Source: Collimonas silvisoli (GTDB lineage Bacteria > Pseudomonadota > Gammaproteobacteria > Burkholderiales > Burkholderiaceae_D). From it: 64,000 nt of DNA. This document shows positions 26,861 through 37,201 of this stretch, piece after piece (the first letter of the stretch is position 1; each line of letters opens with the position of its first letter). Location of the stretch: positions 1-64,000 of the forward strand of contig NZ_JAGQEG010000024.1 in assembly GCF_018305005.1 (NCBI RefSeq). The letters are read 5' to 3'. The translations under genes were made by a program, and so were the position numbers. The notes beneath the pieces were generated by a model. It saw only the letters and a list, made by a program, of their open reading frames with translations, searched no databases and was not told the DNA's origin.

Positions 26861-29800
26861 TCATTTGGCCTTCCCGGCATCTTCGACCGGAATCTGAACC
26901 CGGATAGTGGTGCCGGCACCCGGTACGCTGACGATGTCGACACTGCCGCCGAGCATAAAAGCCCGCTCCCGGATGCCGGTCAGGCCGAATGATTTTTTCT
27001 TGCGCAGGAGAGGATCGAACCCCCTGCCGTTGTCGCGCACTTCCAGCAGATATTGCGCATCTTTTCTATGCAACCGGATTTCCACCTGGCTGGCTTGTGC
27101 ATGACGACCGATATTGGTCAGGGATTCCTGCACAATGCGAAAAAAAGTTGTCGCGCGTTTCTCGTCCAGGACGATTGTTTTTTCATCGATCTGCAAAGTG
27201 CATGGAATACCGGTGTTTTCCGAAAATTCATTCGCCAGCCATTCCAACGCTGGCACCATCCCCATATCCAGCGCCCCCGGACGTAGCGCAGAAACAATGT
27301 TACGTACTATCTTGATGGTGCTGTCGACCAGCGACACTTGCCGTTGGACTTTTCCTTGCAGTGCCGGATTGTTCTCCCCGAACTCGATACCGATCACCGA
27401 AACCCCCATGCGCATTGCCGACAGGTATTGGCCAAGTTCATCGTGAATTTCGCGCGTCAGATGCTTGCGCTCCTCTTCTCGCGACTGTTCGAGTTCATAA
27501 GCGCGCTCACGCGCCAATCGTTCCTTCAAGCGCTGCCGAGCGAGCAATCGGCGGATACGATTACGCTGCAGCAAGAATGGCACCAGCAACAAAAGTGCAG
27601 CGCAAACATAATAGAAAAACGTGGTCTGCCACCAAGGCGCAAGAATCACGATTTCAATTTCCACCGCCGGTGAAGACGCCTGCATGGCAACGTTCTCTGC
27701 CGTAACTTGAAAACGATAACGGCCGGGCGGCAAAGCCGAGTAGCGTACCTCAGGCGTGGCGGTCTGCGACCACGCCTGCTCCAGACCTTGCATTCGATAA
27801 TGAAATTCGATTGCCTCATGATTCTGAAACGAAAGCGCTGCGAATCTGAAATTCAGCGCTCCGGATGTCCATGGCAAACGAACCGGCTTGTCCGAGGGCA
27901 GTTGCCGGCCGTCGCCGGTGATGCTTTCCACCAATACGTTCAGGGAAAGCGGTAAAAACAGGGATTCCGGCCGCAGAATATGTGAAGCGCCATTGCTGGT
28001 TCCTACCCATATCGAACCATCGCTATCTTCATACAGGGCGTCGGTATTGCTGTCGCTCCAGACCATGCCGCTTTGCTGATTAAAAAACCGCCATTGATTG
28101 CGATTCCATACAGCGACTCCGGCGTCGCTGGAGACCCACAGCCAACCGCGGCTATCCTCAAGCAGCGCCAGAACGCTTTGCCTTTGCAGCTGCGGCGGGG
28201 TAATGTCATGGATCGCCAACGTGCCATCCTGTTCCGTAGCACGCCAAAGTCCTGCGTCCAGGCTAGCCAGCCATAAATTGCCCTTGCTCGAACAGGCAAC
28301 GGTATTCAGCTCTCCGCGAGGAGGGCGGTTTCCGGCAAAGCGGGGATTGCTCCATTCCTTGCCATCGAACCGCAGCAGGCCTTTGTCGGAGACGAACCAC
28401 AGCACGCCGGAAGCGCTTTGGCAGCCGTGGAAAACATTGACGTCTTTGGCTCCGGTCACCGACGATATTTCCTTCACCTGCAACGGCAAGCTGCTGACAT
28501 CAGGTTGCCTGATGACATACAGTCCACGCTGAGTGTTCAGCCACAGCTGTCCGGATCTGTCGAAGAACATGCCATTGCTCACGGGCAGTTTGGCGATCAC
28601 CGTGTCTTGCGTGGCGCCAGGCTCTCGCCGCACCAGAGTTCCTGAAAGTGTGGTGGCCCAGGCACGCCCTTTGCCATCTTCGATCATGCCGATCCACTCG
28701 TGTGAACTGCCGCCGTAGCGGCCTTGCAACGTGGCGAAGCCGCCCGTTTTCTGCAGTACAGCCGATCCGGAGCGAGTGCCGACATGAAACCGGCCAGCCC
28801 GATCGCGCAAAAAAGACCATACGACGTTGTGAGGCAATCCTTGCCGCGAGGTCCAGTTTTCCCAGTCGGGGTAGCCAAGCCAATGAATCAGGCCATGTCC
28901 GGCGGATCCTAGCCAGAGGCCATTGTTCCCCCCCTGCAGGATGGCGCTGATGCCGTCGCCCACGGTCAGTCCATTGCCTTCGGCGAAGGATTGCCAGTTC
29001 CGGCCATCCCAGCGAATCAGGCCGCTATCTTGCTGGCTCAAAATCATGCCGTTGTGGTCCTCGGCGAGAAGAGGAACGCGTTCTTGTTTCTTTTGCTCGT
29101 CCTGCGGTGGCGAGCGATTCAGGAACAGTCTGGTGTCGGCAGGCAATGCAAATACCTGTTTTTCACCGCGTAGCCACAATGTCCCTTGGCGGTCGTGCAG
29201 CATGGCCATCCATTTCTTGGCGGGCAGGCCGTTTTTTTTGCCGAGGACGACTAGCTTGCCTTGCTCGTAATGGCATAGCGAATGGTCGCATCCCATCCAC
29301 AAATCCCCCTTCGGCCCGACATGCAGACTGTGAAGGGCTTGCATCTCCGGATGCTGCAGCAACTGCTCCGCGCTGAAAAACGGTTGCGCCTGCCAGGTCG
29401 CTCCGCCGTCCGCAGACATGATCTGCCATATGCTGTCGTGGCTTAACGCCAACAGACGGTCCGGGCCAAGCTGTGCAAAAACCTGGCCCCAATGAAAAGC
29501 AAGCTCCGCATTGTTAAAGCGCATGGGCGCGAGCCGTTGGCCCTGCAACTGATACAAGCCTTTCAATGTCCCGATCCACAAGCGGTCGCTCGCATCGACA
29601 TGCAGCGCGGCGATATAAAGGGCGTCAGTCTCGTCGCTTATGTCAAGCCGCTGAAAGCGCGCACCGTCATAGCGGAACAAGCCGTTTTCCGTGCCGACCC
29701 AGACATAGCCGTTCGCTTGCCGCGCGAGAGCGGTAACCCCGAGATTGCGTAGTCCATCCTCTTGGTTGTAGTAGTGCAATGGCAATTGCTGGCAAATTCC

Positions 29801-29887
29801 TGATATCGGGAGAGAGATTTGGCACAGAAATACGATAACTCTCAGCCAACAGCGCAGCGCCTTCATTATTTCAGATTGTTCTGACAT
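26861..29887 (-). CDS. Two-component sensor kinase with beta-propeller sensor (paralogue 1)
   Basis: This large sensor of about 1008 residues has an N-terminal signal/anchor (about 8-28), then a long periplasmic part of two-component-propeller repeats (GYVWVGTENGLFRYDG, GRAWATTLSG, GWLWVSSDAGVAVW, GSIWVGTSNGASH). A Y_Y_Y-type domain follows (YRMQGLEQAW ... YSALPPGRYRFQV), then one transmembrane helix (about 752-772). The cytoplasmic kinase is HisKA_3 (LTREIHDELGQYL, phospho-acceptor His near 815) plus HATPase (LTNIGRHAQAS, DNGRGF, FGLTGIRERA). No receiver domain or partner regulator gene is present. It is a close paralogue of the protein at 32868-35861, and the two enclose a TonB receptor. 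I start at MSEQSE; MKALRC is an alternative. Confidence 0.87.
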   Translation of the reverse strand: MSEQSEIMKALRCWLRVIVFLCQISLPISGICQQLPLHYYNQEDGLRNLGVTALARQANGYVWVGTENGLFRYDGARFQRLDISDETDALYIAALHVDASDRLWIGTLKGLYQLQGQRLAPMRFNNAELAFHWGQVFAQLGPDRLLALSHDSIWQIMSADGGATWQAQPFFSAEQLLQHPEMQALHSLHVGPKGDLWMGCDHSLCHYEQGKLVVLGKKNGLPAKKWMAMLHDRQGTLWLRGEKQVFALPADTRLFLNRSPPQDEQKKQERVPLLAEDHNGMILSQQDSGLIRWDGRNWQSFAEGNGLTVGDGISAILQGGNNGLWLGSAGHGLIHWLGYPDWENWTSRQGLPHNVVWSFLRDRAGRFHVGTRSGSAVLQKTGGFATLQGRYGGSSHEWIGMIEDGKGRAWATTLSGTLVRREPGATQDTVIAKLPVSNGMFFDRSGQLWLNTQRGLYVIRQPDVSSLPLQVKEISSVTGAKDVNVFHGCQSASGVLWFVSDKGLLRFDGKEWSNPRFAGNRPPRGELNTVACSSKGNLWLASLDAGLWRATEQDGTLAIHDITPPQLQRQSVLALLEDSRGWLWVSSDAGVAVWNRNQWRFFNQQSGMVWSDSNTDALYEDSDGSIWVGTSNGASHILRPESLFLPLSLNVLVESITGDGRQLPSDKPVRLPWTSGALNFRFAALSFQNHEAIEFHYRMQGLEQAWSQTATPEVRYSALPPGRYRFQVTAENVAMQASSPAVEIEIVILAPWWQTTFFYYVCAALLLLVPFLLQRNRIRRLLARQRLKERLARERAYELEQSREEERKHLTREIHDELGQYLSAMRMGVSVIGIEFGENNPALQGKVQRQVSLVDSTIKIVRNIVSALRPGALDMGMVPALEWLANEFSENTGIPCTLQIDEKTIVLDEKRATTFFRIVQESLTNIGRHAQASQVEIRLHRKDAQYLLEVRDNGRGFDPLLRKKKSFGLTGIRERAFMLGGSVDIVSVPGAGTTIRVQIPVEDAGKAK

Positions 29888-30425
29888 TCTTAGGAAACAT
29901 CGTCGCTGTATGGCATCTCGTTGGCGTTCGTTCGATTTTTTCTGGCAGGTGCAGTGAAGCACAGCAAGCAAACTCCATACCATTCCAAGGAAGAAGGTCG
30001 AAAAGCTAATTTTTCCCGCTCATCTTTACCCGGTCTGGCCCAGTCGCATGGGTCACACCAGAAAATGGCCGGTTTTAGATGCATGCATGGACCCGACAGT
30101 TACGGTCCGGAATGCGTCATTTTGCGTCACGATGACGCAGTCGATTTACGCCCGGACGTCACGTGGCGTTAGAGGCTGGCATTTATTGCACTGCTGTTTG
30201 CTTCGATGTTGGGAATCCAACTTCGCGATGCGCCATGAAGGTTGTTTAAAGAAAGGGGGCAATAAAGGTATCTGGATCAAATGGAAAAAACATATCCGAT
30301 CAACAGATGGCGCTGCGGCCATCTGCTTATTTGGCAACGGTATCGTCTTACCAACACCGGTCCCATGGACATTGCTGCAACAGTTCGCACGGCCTTGACA
30401 TAAGTCAATCGCGTTTCTTACAGCA
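29888..30425. other. 538-bp intergenic region between sensor 1 and the TonB receptor
   Basis: I see no supportable gene. The region includes a perfect 17-bp palindrome (30123-30139) and an FNR-like palindrome TTGAC-ATAA-GTCAA (30395-30408) just beyond the receptor stop. It must contain the promoter of sensor 1. Confidence 0.5.
30123..30139. promoter_or_regulatory. Palindrome, possible operator upstream of sensor kinase 1
   Basis: TGCGTCA-CGA-TGACGCA is a perfect inverted repeat, and a third TGCGTCA half-site sits 10 bases before it (30113-30119). It lies about 235 bases upstream of the sensor start, so a regulatory role is possible but unproven. Confidence 0.35.
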
Positions 30426-32696
30426 TTAAAAGCGAGTGGTGAACTGCAGGCCGAAGATCCGCGGATTGGTGTCGTTGACAAAGCCTGTCAGGTTATTGAA
30501 ATCGAGGCCGCCGATCAATTGCACGCGATTGGTGATGTTGCGGCCAAACAGCGCTAGTTCGTAACGCTCATGGTCCCACTTGTAACCGAGGCGCAGGCCG
30601 CCGGTTAGCAAAGGCTTGCCGACATATTCGGCGGAACGGTAGAGCGTGAAGTTGACTGCGCTGCGATATACCCAATCGGTGTAGGCGAAGAATTCACCGT
30701 TCTTGTATGGCAATCCGTAACGCAAAGTGAAGTTGGCGACCCAGCGTGGCGCTTGCGGCAGAGGATTGCCGTCGATGCGCACCAGGGTGGCGCCGGCGGC
30801 ATTCACGAAGGTCGGGTTCTGTATGGTACAGGCCGCACATGCGCCGACGGTAAGATCCTTATCTTCGATCTTGGTGAAGTTATAGCTGCCGCCGAGCGTC
30901 ATCAGCAAATTTTCCGTCAGATAGGTTTCGAGGTCCAGCTCCGCTCCCCGTCCCACGCTCTTCTTGGCATTGAGAAGAATGGTCGAGTTGGAGGTGCCTC
31001 CCACGGCGCTCAGCTGCTGGTTCTTGACGTCGTAATTGTAGATGTCGAAGTTAAGGCGCGCGCGCCGGTCAAACAGGTCGGACTTGAATCCGACTTCGTA
31101 CGACGTGACCGTTTCCGGATTGGCGACCGACATCGGATTGAAGGAGCCGGCCGGCTGGATGGTAGCGCCGCGGAAACCGGTGGCGATGCGGGAATAGAGA
31201 TTGGTTGTGTCGCTCAGCTTGTAGACACCGCTCAGGTCCCAGTTGATTTTCGAAACGCTGGTCGACGCACTCAGCCCGTTCGATTTGTCAAGGTCGGAGC
31301 TGCCGTCAGGCTTGTTGACGGCGGCCGTTTCCAAATCCTTCTTGTCGTGGGTATAGCGCAGGCCGGCGCGCAGGTCGATGCGATCGCTCAATGCATAGTT
31401 GAGCGATCCGAACACCGCCAAGGCATCGTTTTTCTGCTGCGACTTGACATCGCCGGTAAGCACGCCGTTGGCCAGAGAGTTGTAGCTGTAGCTGTCGACC
31501 TTATATTTCTCGTCGAAGAAAAAAAGGCCGGACTGCCAGCTCAGCTTCTGCTTGCGGTCAGACTCCAGACGGAATTCCTGCGTGAATTGATGATGGCCAG
31601 AGGTGCCGTCGGCAGATTCGACCGGAAAAGGAATCAAGCCCGGACCGGACGGCGGTGCGAATACCGCGCCATAACCGCCATCGACGTCGCCGCGGCTGAA
31701 CATGCGCACGGTCTCGTAGCCGGTGGTCGAATGCAGGGTGTAATCCCCCAGTTTCCATTGCAGACGCAAGCTGCCGCCGTAATTATCGAGATGCTGGCCG
31801 TTCTGGCCATCCGTCGCGATATTGTTCTTGTCGAAGCCGGGAATCAGGTTATCCGTGCCCTTTTGAATGATATTTGCGCGGAACAGCGATGCGCTGCCGT
31901 TCATCGTGCGCTCATGCAGATTGGCCAGGGCGCTGAAATCGGCATTGGGCTTGTAGAGCAGCTGCAGCCTGGCCGCGTTGTCATTGTAGCCGCCATATTG
32001 ATCGGCTTTTCCGGTATGGGAATTGCCGACCCAGTCGTCGCGATGCTGGTCGAGCACGGAAATGCGCGCCGCCAGCTCGCCGTTGATGGGCAGGTTGACG
32101 GCGGCCTCCAGATTGGCCGTGTTGTAGCTGGCATCGGAGACGCTGACATATCCCTCCTGCTTGAAAGACGGCTTGACCGAATCGAACTTGACCACGCCGG
32201 CTGGCGTGTTGCGCCCGAATAGCGAGCCCTGCGGGCCGCGCAGCACTTCAATGCGATCCAGGTCGAACGCCGGAAAACCTTTAAGTACAGGGCTTTCGAG
32301 AACGATGTCGTCATACACCAGCGACACCGGCTGCGAAGCATTCTGATGGAAATCGACGTTGCCGTAGCCACGAATATAAAACCGCGGAAATGCTCTTCCG
32401 AGAGAGGATTCGACATTCAGGCTCGGTACCCGGCCCGCCAGCATTTGCATATCCTGACCGCCGGAATTGAGCACATTGAGCGCTTCATCGCCGATGATCG
32501 ATGCGGACACGGGGACATTCTTGATGTTTTCCTCGCGACGCTCGGCGGTGACGGTCACCGATTGCAATTGTCCCGCAGCGGGCGCCTGAGCGGGCGCTGC
32601 CGGATTGGTCTGGGCATAGACACCGATGCCCGGTGCGAACAGTCCTGCCACCAGGCTGAATTTGACGGAAAAACGCTTTGCTGCAAGTTCTCGCAT
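30426..32696 (-). CDS. TonB-dependent outer-membrane receptor
   Basis: This 756-residue precursor has a signal peptide (about 1-28, ending VYAQ), a plug domain (VTVTAERREENIKNVPVSASIIG as the TonB-box region, then YIRGYGNVDF and IEVLRGPQGSLFGRNTPAG) and a 22-strand barrel ending in Phe (GLQFTTRF). The branch resembles receptors for carbohydrates or organic molecules more than siderophore receptors. GGAGTAATC precedes the ATG. Its position between two propeller-type sensor kinases suggests that the receptor's ligand, or a product of it, is what the kinases sense. The ligand cannot be named from sequence. Confidence 0.87.
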   Translation of the reverse strand: MRELAAKRFSVKFSLVAGLFAPGIGVYAQTNPAAPAQAPAAGQLQSVTVTAERREENIKNVPVSASIIGDEALNVLNSGGQDMQMLAGRVPSLNVESSLGRAFPRFYIRGYGNVDFHQNASQPVSLVYDDIVLESPVLKGFPAFDLDRIEVLRGPQGSLFGRNTPAGVVKFDSVKPSFKQEGYVSVSDASYNTANLEAAVNLPINGELAARISVLDQHRDDWVGNSHTGKADQYGGYNDNAARLQLLYKPNADFSALANLHERTMNGSASLFRANIIQKGTDNLIPGFDKNNIATDGQNGQHLDNYGGSLRLQWKLGDYTLHSTTGYETVRMFSRGDVDGGYGAVFAPPSGPGLIPFPVESADGTSGHHQFTQEFRLESDRKQKLSWQSGLFFFDEKYKVDSYSYNSLANGVLTGDVKSQQKNDALAVFGSLNYALSDRIDLRAGLRYTHDKKDLETAAVNKPDGSSDLDKSNGLSASTSVSKINWDLSGVYKLSDTTNLYSRIATGFRGATIQPAGSFNPMSVANPETVTSYEVGFKSDLFDRRARLNFDIYNYDVKNQQLSAVGGTSNSTILLNAKKSVGRGAELDLETYLTENLLMTLGGSYNFTKIEDKDLTVGACAACTIQNPTFVNAAGATLVRIDGNPLPQAPRWVANFTLRYGLPYKNGEFFAYTDWVYRSAVNFTLYRSAEYVGKPLLTGGLRLGYKWDHERYELALFGRNITNRVQLIGGLDFNNLTGFVNDTNPRIFGLQFTTRF

Positions 32697-32867
32697 GATT
32701 ACTCCAGTTTCAGATTAAGGTTGTCCGATCACCGCAACATCAAACGGCATCCGCGGTGGAAATAACCTGTTCGCATGCAAGTTTCGCGCCGTAGAGGTAC
32801 GCACCAGATGAATGCATAAAAAATAGTCCCATCCATACGGCGCATGAAGCAACTCTCGGGCGAACAT

Positions 32868-35861
32868 TCAGCCGCTAATCGGGATAAATACCTTGATTGT
32901 GGTGCCGACATTGGGCACGCTGACGATGACAATCTCGCCCCCGAGCATGGAGGCCCGCTCGCGGATGCCGACCAGGCCGAATGACTTCTTTTTGCGCAAA
33001 GCAGGATCAAACCCCTTGCCGTTGTCGCACACCTCCAGCAGATAATGCTGATCTTTTCTCTTCAGCCGGATTTCCACCTGGCTCGCTTCCGCATGACGGC
33101 CGATATTGGTCAGGGACTCCTGCACAATCCGGAAAATGGTCGTCGCTCGTTTCTCATCCAGGGTGATTGTTTGCTCACAGACCCGCAAAGTACATGGAAC
33201 ACCGGTGTTTTCCGAAAATTCCTCCACCAGCCATTCCAGCGCCGACACTATCCCCATATCCAGCGCCCCCGGACGTAACGCGGAGACGATGTTGCGAACG
33301 ACCTTGATGGTGCCGTCGACCAGCGATACCAGGCGCTGTATTTTTCCTTGCAGCGACGGATTTTTCTCTCCAAACTCCATGCCTACCACTGAAACCCCCA
33401 TGCGCAGCGCTGACAAATATTGACCTAGTTCATCGTGAATTTCGCGCGTCAGGCGCTTGCGCTCCTCTTCCCTCGACAATTCAAGCTCATAAGCGCGTTC
33501 ACGCTCCAATTGCGCCTTCAACTGCTGCCTGGCGAGCAGTCTGCGGCCACGATGGCGCTCTATCAAAAACAGCAGCAGAAGAAGAAAGACGCCACAGGCG
33601 ACATAGATTGTCGTGGTCTTCCACCAAGGGGGGAGAATCACGATCCCGACCTCAGCCGTCGGAGAAAACGCCTGCATGGCGACATTATCGGCGGCCACCT
33701 GGAGGCTATAGTGTCCCGGCGGTAAAGCCGAGTAACGGACTTCAGGGATGGCAGTCTTCGACCAGTCCCGCTCCAGCCCCTTCAATCGGTAACGAAATTG
33801 GACTGCCTCGCGGTTCTGATACGAAAGTACCGCCAGCTTGAAGTTGAGCGGACCGGTCGTCCATGGCAGGCGAATGGGTTTATCAGTGGGAAGCACCTGA
33901 CCGTCACCGGTCATGCCTCCCACCTGCACTTCCAGGTGTACCGGAGCAAAAAGCGATTCAGGGCACAAAATATGGGAGGCGCCATTGCTGGTTCCCACCC
34001 AAATCGAACCATCGCTATCTTCATACAAAGCGTACTGATTGCTGTCGTTCCAGACCATGCCGCTTTCCTGATTGAAAAATCGCCATTGCGCGCGATTCCA
34101 GACAGCGATGCCGTTATCGGTAGCTAGCCACAGCCAGCCGCGCCGGTCTTCAAGCAATGACATCACTGCCTGGTTTAGCAACGGCGACGGGGTCGCGTCG
34201 CTTATCTCCAGCGCATCGTCCGTATTGCCCTGCTCCCTGGCACGCCAAAGCCCGCCGCCTCCGGTACTGAACCACAACTCGCCATTGCCCGAGCAGACGA
34301 TGGATTCCAACCTGGCAACAGGAGCTACCGGGCTCAGTCTAAGCTTGTGCCAAGCTCCACCGTCAAAACGCAGCACCCCTTTACTGGAAACAAACCAGAG
34401 TGCTCCGGATTTACTTTGACATCCATGAGAAAAACGGATGTCCTTACTTCCTGTCATTGACGAAAATTCTGTTACTTGCAACGGCACGGCGTTCGCATCG
34501 GCATGCTTGATGACATAGAGCCCACGCCGGGTAATTATCCAGAGTTGCCCCGAACGATCAAAGAACAATCTAACGATCTTGGGGAGCTTGGCGACGAGGA
34601 CGTCCTGCTTTGCTCCGGGATCGCGGCGAACCAGAAATCCGGAAATCGAGCCTGCCCAGATACGGCCTTGACTATCCTGGACCATGCTGTCCCATTGGTG
34701 GGACCGGTCGCCATAGCGCCCCGGAAAAATGGAAAAACGGTCGGTTTTCTGTAGCACCGCGGATCCGGAAGCCGTGCCGACATGGAGAAAACCTTCCTGA
34801 TCACGCAGAAAAGACCATACGACATTGTTGGGTAAGCCCTGCGCTGACGTCCAGTTCTCCCAGTTTGGATAACCCAGCCAATGAATCAAGCCATGACCGA
34901 AGGATCCAAGCCACACTCCGTCATCCCGGTCGACCAGGATCGAGTTGATTCCTCCGCCTATCGTCAAGCCATTCGATTCGGTAAAGGATTCCCAGCTATT
35001 GCCTTGCCATCGAATGATGCCGCTATCCTGCTGGCTTAGAATCCTGCCGCGGGCATCCGCTACAAGGAGCGGGACATGCCCCGCCTTTTTCTGTTCGTCC
35101 TGCGCCGGAGAGCGATCCAGGAAGCTATTCGCGTCCGCCGGCAACGCAAATACATGGCGCTCGCCGCGCAGCCACAACGTCCCCTGCCGATCATGCAGCA
35201 TGGCCACCCAACGCTCGGCAGGCAGGCCTTCCTTCTTCCCCAAGACAACCAGCTTACCTTGATCATAATGACAAAGCGATTGGCTGCAACCGATCCACAA
35301 GTCACCCTTCGAGCCAACATGAATACTGCGAAGGGAACGCATTTCCGGATGCTGCGATAGTTGCTCGGCGCTAAAAAATGGCTGTGCCTGCCATGTCACT
35401 CCCTGGTCCGCCGATTTCACCAGCCACAACTGGTCCTGGCTTAGCGCCAGAAAACGATGCGATCCAAGGGAGGCAAAAACCTGCCCCTTGTCAAACGTGA
35501 GCTTAGTGTTTTGAAATTGGATGAGAACGAAGCGTTGCCCCTGCAACTGATGCAACCCGTTTGACGTGCCGGCCCATAAATGGCCATCCGCATCCACATG
35601 CAATGCGGAGATATTAGGCGCGGCAACGCCATCGCCCAGTTCAAAACGTTCGAAGCGCGCGCCGTCGTAGCGGAACAGGCCGTTTTCCGTGCCGATCCAG
35701 ATATAGCCGCTTCTCTCCTGCACAAGAGCGTTAACGGCCAGATTTCCCAAGCCATCCACTTGTTTGTAATAGCGTAAAGGCAGTTGCTGGCAGATTGCCA
35801 GCAACGGGAAGGAAAGCAGCCAGAGCAGTATGAAAATTTGAGGGCGAAAACGCAAGACCAT
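32868..35861 (-). CDS. Two-component sensor kinase with beta-propeller sensor (paralogue 2)
   Basis: This sensor of about 997 residues has the same architecture as the one at 26861-29887: signal/anchor (about 5-25), propeller repeats (GYIWIGTENGLFRYDG, GHLWAGTSNGLHQL, GWLWLATDNGIAVW, GSIWVGTSNGASH), Y_Y_Y domain, a transmembrane helix near 745-765, HisKA_3 (LTREIHDELGQYL, His near 809) and HATPase (IGRHAEAS, DNGKGF, FGLVGIRERA). Many blocks are identical between the two, so they arose by duplication. I start at MVLRFRPQ after GGAGTTGTG, dropping 58 spurious residues. No response regulator lies nearby. It is the first of three same-strand genes (sensor 2, receptor, sensor 1). Confidence 0.87.
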   Translation of the reverse strand: MVLRFRPQIFILLWLLSFPLLAICQQLPLRYYKQVDGLGNLAVNALVQERSGYIWIGTENGLFRYDGARFERFELGDGVAAPNISALHVDADGHLWAGTSNGLHQLQGQRFVLIQFQNTKLTFDKGQVFASLGSHRFLALSQDQLWLVKSADQGVTWQAQPFFSAEQLSQHPEMRSLRSIHVGSKGDLWIGCSQSLCHYDQGKLVVLGKKEGLPAERWVAMLHDRQGTLWLRGERHVFALPADANSFLDRSPAQDEQKKAGHVPLLVADARGRILSQQDSGIIRWQGNSWESFTESNGLTIGGGINSILVDRDDGVWLGSFGHGLIHWLGYPNWENWTSAQGLPNNVVWSFLRDQEGFLHVGTASGSAVLQKTDRFSIFPGRYGDRSHQWDSMVQDSQGRIWAGSISGFLVRRDPGAKQDVLVAKLPKIVRLFFDRSGQLWIITRRGLYVIKHADANAVPLQVTEFSSMTGSKDIRFSHGCQSKSGALWFVSSKGVLRFDGGAWHKLRLSPVAPVARLESIVCSGNGELWFSTGGGGLWRAREQGNTDDALEISDATPSPLLNQAVMSLLEDRRGWLWLATDNGIAVWNRAQWRFFNQESGMVWNDSNQYALYEDSDGSIWVGTSNGASHILCPESLFAPVHLEVQVGGMTGDGQVLPTDKPIRLPWTTGPLNFKLAVLSYQNREAVQFRYRLKGLERDWSKTAIPEVRYSALPPGHYSLQVAADNVAMQAFSPTAEVGIVILPPWWKTTTIYVACGVFLLLLLFLIERHRGRRLLARQQLKAQLERERAYELELSREEERKRLTREIHDELGQYLSALRMGVSVVGMEFGEKNPSLQGKIQRLVSLVDGTIKVVRNIVSALRPGALDMGIVSALEWLVEEFSENTGVPCTLRVCEQTITLDEKRATTIFRIVQESLTNIGRHAEASQVEIRLKRKDQHYLLEVCDNGKGFDPALRKKKSFGLVGIRERASMLGGEIVIVSVPNVGTTIKVFIPISG

Positions 35862-36138
35862 CACAACTCCGGATTCCCTGTTATCTCTCTCCAGGGTGGG
35901 CTGATATTTATTTCGTCCAAAGCACAGAAGCGGCCAATGCGATAAAGCAAGCGTCAAGCCAGGCTGCCGTGGCGAGTTGCGACCCCGTCGGCTTCTCCGC
36001 AAACAACGGCCACATTGAAGAGAATGGTCAAACAAATTCCCATTGATGAAAATCAGGATATTCCTATTTCTGCATAGGGATTTCCTTGCACCTCATTGCG
36101 GACAGCGCCATGATCTCAGCCGGCCTTCTCACCATTCA

Positions 36139-37092
36139 TCAGAACGGCTTCCGCGCGACGACCGTTGGAAACATGCAGCCGCGATCATCAATGAACCGAA
36201 TATCGGCAAAACCGGCATCAACGAGTTGCGCCATGGTCTGTGCATGGGTACGAAATGCGCTCCATTTCACCTCGATGACGCGTACAAACAGAAGATGCTG
36301 AAGCGATAACGACTCCTGGTCGATTTCCGCCATATTCCACGGAGATTCCGCGGACAGGCTGGGCGGCGGCGTCAGGAAACTGGTGACCAGCGTGCCACCC
36401 GGTTTCAGCATGTCGAAGAACGAACGGTACAGCACCGTTACACGGGTATTGTCCGGTTCATAGATATTGAGGCCGTTACTCGTCAGCACGTCGATCTCGC
36501 CTTGCAGACTCGGAGTCCATGCGTCCTCGCAACGAAGCGACAGACGGTCGGCTAACCCGCGTTCTCGTGCCAGTTCCAACGCGCCGTTCAAAGCATGTTG
36601 ATCCAGATCTATGCCCACCAGCGTGATATCTGGCTGCTGGTCATAGTCGAGCAGCAGCAATTCTCCCATCAAGCCGCAGGGGATTGATGCCAGAACAAGC
36701 CCTGGACTGAGCAAAGCTTGCAGTTGCTGCCGGAAAATTCCAAAACGTTCTCGGGTTGCCAGCACTGTCGGCAACTTCTCAAATATCCGGTGTTCCATAT
36801 CGGACACTGAGTCTGTCGACGCCTGTCCTTGACGGTAGGTCACCAATTGGTGCGTCCAGTATGCGTTCAGGCCACGATTCTCCAGCAAAAACCGACCGAG
36901 TTCGAAAGCGGATAATTCATCAAGCAAGCGAATTTGCTGCTCAACCGTGACGCCAGGAAGGTCCCCCGCCAAGCTTAGCCTTGACCTGATGGACTCCAGC
37001 AAATCGCCGTAGCCATTCTGTGGATCAACGCCGTGAGAAATCAGCTGATGGCGGCTTGTGGCGTCGGCCACGGGAGCATTTGCATTCTTCAT
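36139..37092 (-). CDS. Class I SAM-dependent methyltransferase-like protein in the effector island
   Basis: This 317-residue protein starts at MKNANAP, five bases after GAGG. An N-terminal helical region (1-150) precedes a Rossmann-like domain: ASIPCGLMGELLLLDY (where SAM-binding glycine motif I would lie), VGIDLDQHALNGA (acidic loop), LRCEDAW (motif II), MLKPGGTLVTSFLTPP (motif IV/V region). The predicted role is methyl transfer to an unknown substrate. It lies 181 bases downstream of the CesT chaperone on the same strand, and an off-spaced PIP-like pair (37202-37227) lies upstream. It could be an effector, a co-regulated enzyme or a housekeeping passenger. Confidence 0.65.
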   Translation of the reverse strand: MKNANAPVADATSRHQLISHGVDPQNGYGDLLESIRSRLSLAGDLPGVTVEQQIRLLDELSAFELGRFLLENRGLNAYWTHQLVTYRQGQASTDSVSDMEHRIFEKLPTVLATRERFGIFRQQLQALLSPGLVLASIPCGLMGELLLLDYDQQPDITLVGIDLDQHALNGALELARERGLADRLSLRCEDAWTPSLQGEIDVLTSNGLNIYEPDNTRVTVLYRSFFDMLKPGGTLVTSFLTPPPSLSAESPWNMAEIDQESLSLQHLLFVRVIEVKWSAFRTHAQTMAQLVDAGFADIRFIDDRGCMFPTVVARKPF

Positions 37093-37201
37093 TCTTCCCT
37101 CATAGGACACGATTACTACCGAAAAAAATTATAGAAGAACGCTTTCAGCTCGCACTGCCGTTTCAACACAAGCCTTTGCTTCTTTTGCATCACCAGGCTC
37201 C

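Noticed and set aside
30395-30408. FNR-like site TTGAC-ATAA-GTCAA
   Set aside because: It sits just past the 3' end of the receptor gene and not at a promoter position for any gene I can support; symmetry alone is weak evidence.
30753-32222. Long plus-strand open frame (489 codons) opposite the first TonB receptor
   Set aside because: Same reason: antisense shadow of a well-supported receptor gene.
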